This document shows positions 13,559-19,027 of a DNA stretch of 19,027 nt, one piece after another. The notes below the pieces were generated by a model, which saw only the letters and a program-made list of their open reading frames with translations, was not told the origin of the DNA and did no database searches. Origin of the DNA: an uncultured Clostridia bacterium (GTDB lineage: Bacteria > Bacillota > Clostridia > TANB77 > CAG-508); contig CAKPLQ010000028.1 in NCBI GenBank assembly GCA_934167685.1, positions 1 through 19,027 of the forward strand. The letters are read 5' to 3'. Position 1 is the stretch's first letter. Each line of letters opens with the position of its first letter. The translations under genes were made by a program, and so were the position numbers.

Positions 13559-15445
13559 ATGGAAACAAAACAATTTAAAGCAGAGTCAAAAAGACTACTA
13601 GATTTAATGATAAATTCAATTTATACAAACAAAGAGATATTTTTAAGAGAACTAATCTCAAATGCAAGTGATGCGATAGACAAACTAGCATATCGTTCAT
13701 TAACAGACAAAAACTTGAATGTAGATACATCAGAATTAGGAATAAAAATAGAGATAGACAAAGAAAATCGTAAAATAATAATAAAAGACAACGGATGTGG
13801 AATGACAGAACAAGAACTTGAAAACAATTTAGGAACAATTGCTCAAAGTGGTTCATTAGCATTTAAAGAAGCAAATGAGAAAAAAGAAGATATTGATATA
13901 ATAGGTCAATTCGGCGTAGGATTCTATTCAGCATTTATGGTAAGTGATAAAGTAACTGTAGAAAGTAAGTCAGTTGATGAAGCACAAGCACATAAATGGA
14001 AATCAGCAGGGGCAGAAGGATACACAATAGAACCATGTGAAAAAGAAGACATTGGTACAACAATAACATTGCATATAAAAGAAGATAATGAAGATGAAAA
14101 ATATAGTGAATTCTTAGACCAATACAAAATACAAGGATTAATTAAAAGATATTCAGACTATATTAGATATCCAATAAAAATGGACATAGAACATGAACAC
14201 AAAAAAGAAGGAACAGAAAATGAATATGAAACAGAGATAGAAACAGAAACTATAAATAGTATGATTCCAATTTGGAAAAAAGAAAAAAGCAAAGTGACAA
14301 AAGAAGAATATAATAGTTTCTATACAGAAAAATTTAATGATTTTATGCCACCATTAAAAGTAATACATTCATCAGTAGAAGGGCAATTCACATATAATGC
14401 ATTATTATATATACCATCACATTTACCATATGATTATTATTCACAAGAATACGAAAAAGGACTTCAATTATATTCAAATGGTGTATTAATAATGGATAGA
14501 TGCAGTGAATTATTACCAGACTATTTTGGATTTGTAAAAGGATTAGTAGATAGCCCAGATTTATCTTTAAATATTTCAAGAGAAATGTTACAACATGATA
14601 GACAATTAAGAATCATAGCTAAAAATCTTGAAAATAAGATAAAATCAGAATTACAAAATATGTTAAAAACTGAAAGAGAGGAATATGAAAAATTCTTTAA
14701 CACATTTGGTATGCAGTTAAAATATGGAACTTATGATAATTATGGAATGAACAAAGACAAATTAAAAGATTTATTAATGTTCTATTCTTCATCAGAAAAG
14801 AAACTAGTGACTTTAGATGAATATGTTTCTAGAATGAAAGAAGGACAAGCAACTATCTATTATGCTTCAGGTGAATCTATTGACAAAATTGATATGTTAC
14901 CACAAGTTGAAGGTGTAAAAGACAAAGGATATGAAATATTGTATTTAACTGAAAATGTTGATGAATTTGTAATACAAGTATTACAAGAATATAAAGAAAA
15001 GAAATTTGCAAATGTATGTGCAGATGATATTGATTTGGAAACAAAAGAAGAAAAAGAAGAACTTCAAAAAGTAAATGATGAAAATAAAGATATGTTTGAA
15101 CTTATGAAAGAAGCGGTAGGAGAAGAAGTTGATAAAGTAAGATATACACACAAATTAAAAAATCATCCAGTATGTTTGACAAGTGAAGGAGCAATTTCAG
15201 TTAAAATGGAAAAAGTCATAAATTCTATGCCTAATAATGAAGAAAAAATTAAGGCTCAAACTATCTTAGAGATTAATGAGAACCATCCAATTGCTCAAAA
15301 AATCAAAGATTTATATGAAAATAATAAAGATGAACTTAAAGAATATACTAAAGTTCTATATGCTCAAGCTAGATTAATTGAAGGCTTACCTATTGAAAAT
15401 CCAACAGAAATCAGTAATTTGATTTGTAATTTAATATCTAAATAA
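13559..15445 (+). CDS. htpG: Molecular chaperone HtpG (bacterial Hsp90)
   Basis: This 628-aa cytoplasmic ATP-dependent chaperone refolds or stabilises client proteins under stress. The N-terminal GHKL ATPase domain (about 1-215) carries the family motifs in order: ELISNASDAIDKL, DNGCGMT, GTIAQSGS and GQFGVGFYSAFMV. The middle domain (about 230-500) has SLNISREMLQ with the conserved catalytic arginine region, followed by a C-terminal dimerisation domain. The length is normal for bacterial HtpG; no eukaryotic charged linker or MEEVD tail is expected or seen. A GGAGAG ribosome site precedes ATG 13559. The gene is monocistronic, driven by a near-perfect promoter with a CIRCE-like operator, so heat induction through HrcA is likely; in Bacillus subtilis htpG is not HrcA-controlled. 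Confidence 0.97.
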   Translation: METKQFKAESKRLLDLMINSIYTNKEIFLRELISNASDAIDKLAYRSLTDKNLNVDTSELGIKIEIDKENRKIIIKDNGCGMTEQELENNLGTIAQSGSLAFKEANEKKEDIDIIGQFGVGFYSAFMVSDKVTVESKSVDEAQAHKWKSAGAEGYTIEPCEKEDIGTTITLHIKEDNEDEKYSEFLDQYKIQGLIKRYSDYIRYPIKMDIEHEHKKEGTENEYETEIETETINSMIPIWKKEKSKVTKEEYNSFYTEKFNDFMPPLKVIHSSVEGQFTYNALLYIPSHLPYDYYSQEYEKGLQLYSNGVLIMDRCSELLPDYFGFVKGLVDSPDLSLNISREMLQHDRQLRIIAKNLENKIKSELQNMLKTEREEYEKFFNTFGMQLKYGTYDNYGMNKDKLKDLLMFYSSSEKKLVTLDEYVSRMKEGQATIYYASGESIDKIDMLPQVEGVKDKGYEILYLTENVDEFVIQVLQEYKEKKFANVCADDIDLETKEEKEELQKVNDENKDMFELMKEAVGEEVDKVRYTHKLKNHPVCLTSEGAISVKMEKVINSMPNNEEKIKAQTILEINENHPIAQKIKDLYENNKDELKEYTKVLYAQARLIEGLPIENPTEISNLICNLISK

Positions 15446-15446
15446 A

Positions 15447-15475
15447 TTGACATAAAACTTAGAAGATGCTATAAT
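15447..15475 (+). promoter_or_regulatory. Consensus sigma-A promoter of the 83-aa gene
   Basis: TTGACA (15447-15452) and TATAAT (15470-15475), both perfect, with a 17-bp spacer. It starts two bases after the htpG stop codon. Confidence 0.85.
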
Positions 15476-15482
15476 ATAATTG

Positions 15483-15502
15483 ACAGGAAAATTCCTGTTT
15501 TT
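15483..15502 (+). terminator. Hairpin plus short T run: htpG terminator or 5' cap hairpin of the next transcript
   Basis: ACAGGAA (15483-15489) and TTCCTGT (15492-15498) form a perfect stem with a minimal loop, followed by a run of five T (15498-15502). It can end the htpG message, but it also falls exactly at the predicted start site of the promoter 15447-15475, so the next mRNA would begin with this stem-loop. Confidence 0.55.
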
Positions 15503-15540
15503 GGTAACTTGTTAATATTTTAACAGAAAAGGAGAAAATA

Positions 15541-15792
15541 ATGACAACAAAAGAAGTCAAAACCAAAAAACTTGGTATCAACGAAATGGTATCAACATTA
15601 AAAGAATTGAATTCTAATACAGAATTCAAGATTTTTAGTGATGACGTAATCGAATTTAAAGGTGTACGTCCATCAGAGGCAAAATATCCTGATGGATATT
15701 ACTATTCACCAATGTGTGGAATTACAAACAAAGGCAATGCTGCATCAGATGAGGATGTTGCCTTATTCAGAGTGATACTCGTATGTGGCTAG
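15541..15792 (+). CDS. Unrecognised 83-aa small soluble protein
   Basis: I do not recognise this 83-aa protein. It has no membrane segment or signal. The N-terminus is Lys/Thr-rich (TTKEVKTKKLGINEM), the centre reads EFKIFSDDVIEFKGVRPSE, and the C-terminal half has an aromatic, Gly-rich patch with one Cys (YYYSPMCGITNKGN) and ends in RVILVCG, giving two cysteines in total. It looks like a compact alpha/beta domain. An AAAGGAG ribosome site precedes ATG 15541. It stands alone between a perfect promoter with a hairpin leader and a strong terminator, so it is probably transcribed at a high level as a single gene. It could also be the surviving N-terminal part of a longer protein, although the C-terminus ends cleanly. 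Confidence 0.75.
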   Translation: MTTKEVKTKKLGINEMVSTLKELNSNTEFKIFSDDVIEFKGVRPSEAKYPDGYYYSPMCGITNKGNAASDEDVALFRVILVCG

Positions 15793-15819
15793 GAGTCATT
15801 ATTTAAAACAGATTACTGT

Positions 15820-15846
15820 ACCTCACGAAAGTGGGGTTTCTTTTTT
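15820..15846 (+). terminator. Intrinsic terminator after the 83-aa gene
   Basis: ACCTCAC (15820-15826) pairs with GTGGGGT (15831-15837) around a GAAA tetraloop, and a long T run follows. It has one G-T pair in an otherwise full stem. Confidence 0.88.
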
Positions 15847-15924
15847 GCTTTTAAATTCATTTTTAAGAAAGCACATACTTTTTTTAGGCTCATAAGATAT
15901 ATAAAAAAGAATGGAGGCAAGATA

Positions 15925-16527
15925 ATGAAAAAAATATTAGAAGTAAAGAATATTTGTAAAACATATCAATCCAAAAACGGAGAAATAGAAGCACTGAAAA
16001 ATATAAGTTTTGATATAGAACAAGGAGAGTATATAAGTATAATTGGTCCAAGCGGTTGTGGCAAATCAACTTTATTATCAATTATATCTGGTCTTGAAGG
16101 AAAAACATCTGGAGAAATTTACATAGATGGAAAAATTGGATATATGCTACAAAAGGATAATCTTTTAGAGTGGAGAACTATATATAAAAATGTATTGTTA
16201 GGTTTGGAAATTCAAAAAGAAAATACACCGGAAAATAGAGAATATGTAGAAGAGTTACTAAAAAAATATGGGTTATATGAATTTAAAGACAAATATCCTA
16301 CTCAATTATCTGGAGGAATGAGACAAAGAGTGGCACTTATTAGAACTCTTGCAATTCGACCTAAAATTTTGTTATTAGATGAGGCTTTTTCTGCTTTAGA
16401 TTACCAAACTAGATTAATGGTTACAGAAGATATTTTTAAGATTTTAAAAGCGGAAAATATTACTGCATTAATGGTTACCCATGATATATCAGAAGGTAGA
16501 TTTCAAAGTAGACAGTATGCGGGATAG
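15925..16527 (+). CDS. Truncated orphan ABC ATPase, SsuB/TauB/NrtD-like importer family
   Basis: This 200-aa nucleotide-binding protein belongs to the class that drives sulfonate, taurine, nitrate or thiamine-precursor importers. Walker A GPSGCGKST (about 46-54), Q-loop MLQKDNLLEW, signature LSGGMRQRVALIRTL, Walker B ILLLDEAFSALD and H-loop VTHD are all present. The QKDNLLEW Q-loop and DEAFSALDYQTR are typical of the SsuB/TauB group. Family members run about 240-260 aa and continue after VTHDISE with a stretch on dimer closure and regulation; here the sequence switches at about 16493 to an unrelated tail (GRFQSRQYAG) and stops. No permease or binding-protein gene is nearby. It looks like a gene remnant created by a deletion or rearrangement. 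A GGAGG ribosome site precedes ATG 15925. Confidence 0.85.
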   Translation: MKKILEVKNICKTYQSKNGEIEALKNISFDIEQGEYISIIGPSGCGKSTLLSIISGLEGKTSGEIYIDGKIGYMLQKDNLLEWRTIYKNVLLGLEIQKENTPENREYVEELLKKYGLYEFKDKYPTQLSGGMRQRVALIRTLAIRPKILLLDEAFSALDYQTRLMVTEDIFKILKAENITALMVTHDISEGRFQSRQYAG

Positions 16528-16552
16528 AACAATTTGAATTTATTTTTTGCTA

Positions 16553-16581
16553 TTGACAAAAACAAAGGTTTGATATAAAAT
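16553..16581 (+). promoter_or_regulatory. Predicted sigma-A promoter of the frameshifted small gene
   Basis: TTGACA (16553-16558) and TAAAAT (16576-16581) are 17 bp apart. About 100 bp of AT-rich leader follow before ATG 16687. Confidence 0.65.
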
Positions 16582-16686
16582 TGAGAAAAAATAAATTTTG
16601 TAAGTTTATGGAAAAGTTTTAAATATTATGATATAAATAGAATAATTAATATAACTTATAATAATAAAAAGGGGATTGATAAATCT

Positions 16687-17147
16687 ATGGAAGAAAAAAG
16701 ATGTTTATTATGCAATAAACCATATGATTATAAATATAAATTGAGTTAATAACAGAAAATGAAATGTTTAAAGCTAAAATACAACAATTGATAAAAAAAT
16801 ATGGAGAAGGAAAAAATGAATTTATTGTAGATGATAGTGCACCTGATGAAGATATTTCTATAACATTTGATAGCAAAGATTTACTCTTTGCATTACATAA
16901 TGCTACAGTATTTGTTAAAGCACAAAAGAATGAAAATAATATATGGGAAATGGAGGTACAAATAAAAGATACATATGACTTTACTGAATTTAAAAATTTG
17001 AAAGAATATGCAGATAATAAAGATGGAATATTAGAAGATATTTTGTCAACAACATTAAATAATCTAGCTGTAGTATCAAGTGAATATGGGGTTATAAAAA
17101 TATATGACTTGGAAATAAAATTTAGAACAAAAGAAGAAAAATATTAA
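16687..17147 (+). pseudogene. Unrecognised small protein, probably frameshifted near 16740
   Basis: The main open frame from ATG 16764 to 17147 encodes 127 aa, but that ATG has no ribosome site. A short frame from ATG 16687, behind GGGG, encodes MEEKRCLLCNKPYDYKYK with a CxxC pair and then hits a stop. In the 127-aa frame the sequence upstream of its ATG stays open back to 16740 and reads IELITENEM, so a single -1 shift near 16740 would join both into a protein of about 153 aa. I do not recognise the family. The body has an acidic FIVDDSAPDEDISITF stretch, a VQIKDTYDFTEFKNL motif and no membrane segment. It may be a one-base deletion, a sequencing error in an A/T run, or two unrelated frames. 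Confidence 0.5.
16764..17147 (+). CDS. 127-aa open frame, main part of the preceding broken gene
   Basis: This is the longest intact frame of the locus described at 16687-17147. It has no obvious ribosome site before ATG 16764. The second half (WEMEVQIKDTYDFTEF, then DILSTTLNNLAVVSSEYGVI) looks like a genuine folded domain, with alternating hydrophobic strands and a helix. It ends 22 bp before the start of the next gene, so the two may be co-transcribed. The DTYDF-type motif occurs in several secreted or polymorphic-toxin-like proteins, but I cannot assign it to any of them. Confidence 0.6.
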   Translation: MFKAKIQQLIKKYGEGKNEFIVDDSAPDEDISITFDSKDLLFALHNATVFVKAQKNENNIWEMEVQIKDTYDFTEFKNLKEYADNKDGILEDILSTTLNNLAVVSSEYGVIKIYDLEIKFRTKEEKY

Positions 17148-17169
17148 ATTTTATAAGAAGGTGTTCATA

Positions 17170-18000
17170 TTGAAAAAAACAGAAATAACTAAAACAACGT
17201 CGTTGATAATGTGTACTGTTATTATATTAGGTTTAATTATTTATATTTTTATAATAAAAGAATTTGTAAATAAGGATAATGACTATAAAAAATTAGGATT
17301 AGAAATAAAAGAATCAAATATAGAATATAGCACAATTTATGACTATGATAAGTTGTATAAATATAAAGTGTACAAAATAAAAAATTATTATAATAATATG
17401 GAAAAGTTTAAAAAGCAATTAGAAGATAATGAGGATTGGAGTAAAAATAAATTTTATGAATACATAATGTTAAAGTTTTGTGAAATTAAAGATGATGAAA
17501 ATATTAAAATTGACAGAGAAAATCTATATTATTATCATAAAAATGGAGCTTATGCTATTTTTGATTTGAAGAATGCAAAAATATATTATTTTGAAAACAG
17601 TATTTGGAATAACCATAAAGAGTATAGTAATATTTTAGGTATAGAAACAAAAAAATATAATACAAGAGAAATATACAGTGTAAGAGGTGGACCACAAAAT
17701 GACGGTTTAGACTATTATGTATATGAATTTTCAAAAGAATGTGGACAAGATATAGTAAAAAATCTAGATAATGATTCTAAATGGAGCAAAGATAAATTAG
17801 AAGATAAAATATTAAATAATTATACATACAACAAAGAAGTACTTGAGATTAAAAACGGATATTACCATTATGAATTGGTATGTAGAACGAGAGATGAAAA
17901 TAAAAAGAAAAATGTTACTAAAGAAAATGCAACAGGTTGTGAAATAGGCGTTTATGATGCTGACAAGAATATCCTATATTATTATTGGCAAAGTATATAA
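17170..18000 (+). CDS. Unrecognised membrane-anchored protein with an internal duplication
   Basis: The best start is TTG 17170, because AAGAAGG at 17156-17162 is correctly placed; GTG 17161 overlaps that site. The product is 276 aa. After KKTEITKTT comes one TM (about 13-33), then an extracellular region. Two related halves can be seen. The first has EKFKKQLEDNEDWSKNKF, then NLYYYHKNGAYAIFDLKNAK and IYYFENS. The second has QDIVKNLDNDSKWSKDKLED, then IKNGYYHYELV, a Cys-containing stretch, and VYDADKNILYYYWQ. Each half looks like an alpha-beta domain with a central W-S-K-(N/D)-K motif. The protein is very rich in Lys, Asn and Tyr. The function is unknown; a surface or immunity-like role beside the previous gene is possible but unproven. 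Confidence 0.75.
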   Translation: MKKTEITKTTSLIMCTVIILGLIIYIFIIKEFVNKDNDYKKLGLEIKESNIEYSTIYDYDKLYKYKVYKIKNYYNNMEKFKKQLEDNEDWSKNKFYEYIMLKFCEIKDDENIKIDRENLYYYHKNGAYAIFDLKNAKIYYFENSIWNNHKEYSNILGIETKKYNTREIYSVRGGPQNDGLDYYVYEFSKECGQDIVKNLDNDSKWSKDKLEDKILNNYTYNKEVLEIKNGYYHYELVCRTRDENKKKNVTKENATGCEIGVYDADKNILYYYWQSI

Positions 18001-18044
18001 TAAAATAAAGAAAAATTTTAAATTTGTGAAAGGAATTTTACGTA

Positions 18045-18653
18045 ATGGACAATGAATTAAATGAGCAAAATAATTTTATAATGTATACAACAGATGATGG
18101 ACAAGTTGATATTGAAGTGAGATTAGAAGAGGAAAATGTATGGCTTACTCAAAAATCAATGGCCGAATTATTTGAAACAACTAGGAATAATATAACAATG
18201 CATATAAAAAATATTTTTGAAGATGGAGAACTACAAGAAAAAACAGTTAGTAAGGATTCCTTACTAACTGCTAAAGACGGAAAAAACTATAAAACAAAAT
18301 TTTATAATTTGGATTTAATTATAGCAGTAGGATATAGAGTCAAATCAGTTCGAGGTACGCAATTTAGAATATGGGCAAATAAATTAATTAAAGAATATCT
18401 AATAAAAGGGTATAACCTTAATGTTAAAAGATTCAAAAACAATGGAGGAGGAACGTACTTTGAAGAGGTTTTAGAAAAAATTAGGGATATCCGTTCATCA
18501 GAAAAAGTATTTTGGAGAAAAATATTAGATATTTATGCTACAAGTGTAGATTATGATGCTAAAAATGAGCAAACAAGAGAATTTTTCAAAACAGTTCAAA
18601 ACAAAATGCACTATGCTGTTCATGGTAACACAGCATGGTGTCAGCATATTTAG
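18045..18653 (+). CDS. RhuM-family protein, N-terminal part, broken by an internal deletion
   Basis: This 202-aa frame is the front of a virulence RhuM family protein, a family of unclear function often found with restriction-modification or other accessory islands. Diagnostic stretches are VWLTQKSMAELFETTRNNI (DNA-binding-like N-terminal domain), HIKNIFEDGEL, YNLDLIIAVGYRVKSVRGTQ, FRIWANKLIKEY and the conserved FFKTVQNKMHYAVHGNTA. Immediately after HGNTA the frame leaves the family (WCQHI, stop). The rest of the protein resumes in another frame from 18635. Intact members have roughly 45 residues between these two points, so about 140 bp seem to have been deleted with a frame change. A GAAAGGA ribosome site precedes ATG 18045. 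Confidence 0.88.
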   Translation: MDNELNEQNNFIMYTTDDGQVDIEVRLEEENVWLTQKSMAELFETTRNNITMHIKNIFEDGELQEKTVSKDSLLTAKDGKNYKTKFYNLDLIIAVGYRVKSVRGTQFRIWANKLIKEYLIKGYNLNVKRFKNNGGGTYFEEVLEKIRDIRSSEKVFWRKILDIYATSVDYDAKNEQTREFFKTVQNKMHYAVHGNTAWCQHI

Positions 18654-18895
18654 ATGTTGCAGAGATTAATGCTTTAAATATGCATGCTATGACAATGAAA
18701 GACTGGGTAAAAGAACTAGATGGATTTTTAACTATGACTCATAAAGATATATTAGAAGGATCTGGGACAATATCTCATGAAAAAGCATTAGAGAAAGCAC
18801 ATAAAGAATATGATAAATATATGAAAAATCATTTAACACAAGCAGAAAAAGATTATCTAGAAATAATGGGTGAAGATATAAAAAAGTTAAAATAA
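18635..18895 (+). pseudogene. C-terminal fragment of the RhuM-family gene
   Basis: The 86-aa frame begins MVSAYLDVAEINALNMHAMT and continues with MKDWVKELDGFLTMTHKDIL and ISHEKALEKAHKEYDKY, all characteristic of the C-terminal part of RhuM-family proteins. It overlaps the end of the N-terminal frame by 19 bp in a different frame and has no ribosome site of its own. It is best read as the separated tail of the same gene, joined at a deletion point within 18633-18637. Confidence 0.85.
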
Positions 18896-19027
18896 TGCAA
18901 GAGTAAAATGCTAATTAAAGGATAAAAAAAGAAAGATAACTAGTAATTTTAAAGTGATATTTTAGTGGTAAAAGAAGCTGAAAATAATTATAATAGCACA
19001 TTTAGTTAAATTATCATATATTATAAT

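Noticed and set aside
18896..19027. Further gene in the last 130 bases
   Set aside because: Only short, AT-rich frames with no ribosome site; I see nothing there that can be supported.

Overview
The window is AT-rich DNA (roughly 30% G+C by eye) with strong Shine-Dalgarno sites, consensus sigma-A promoters, U-tailed hairpin terminators and standard stop codons. Almost all genes are on the + strand. This fits a Bacillota/Clostridia genome, probably from an uncultured or gut-type lineage; no rRNA, tRNA or species marker is present to place it better.

Layout. (1) 1-4420, cell envelope: a membrane-anchored D,D-carboxypeptidase (VanY type, M15B), then an ABC exporter of the MacB/FtsX type (ATPase overlapping an 868-aa permease). 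An 11-bp direct repeat sits at the -35 position of the ABC promoter. (2) 4421-8170, signalling: an OmpR-family response regulator, a large multi-TM histidine kinase and a TVP38/TMEM64 membrane protein, probably one operon. The kinase is broken between its N box and G2 box by a GC-rich palindromic repeat doublet. A sister doublet sits at the regulator/kinase junction and supplies the regulator's stop codon. The kinase body is therefore bracketed by two direct copies of the same composite element. A fifth, single, inverted copy lies at 9211-9239. (3) 8190-9250: two small unrecognised genes, each with its own promoter, then a terminator. (4) 9280-15450, housekeeping: tyrS (no T-box visible), two tandem mgtE paralogues (no M-box visible), and htpG under a perfectly spaced sigma-A promoter overlapped by a CIRCE-like HrcA operator. 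(5) 15450-15850: a monocistronic 83-aa unknown protein with a consensus promoter, a hairpin at the predicted transcript start and a strong terminator. (6) 15900-19027, decaying accessory DNA: an orphan SsuB/TauB-like ATPase cut off after the H-loop, a probably frameshifted small gene, a membrane-anchored protein with an internal duplication, and a RhuM-family gene broken by an internal deletion.

How the genes may work together (inference): the regulator probably controls the upstream ABC exporter, as is common for envelope-stress and peptide-resistance modules in Bacillota, with the carboxypeptidase and TVP38 protein as neighbours of the same envelope theme. With the kinase interrupted, signalling may be lost, variable, or dependent on recombination between repeat doublets. 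The most unusual signal in the window is this 29-nt GC-rich palindrome family and its placement inside and around the two-component genes.
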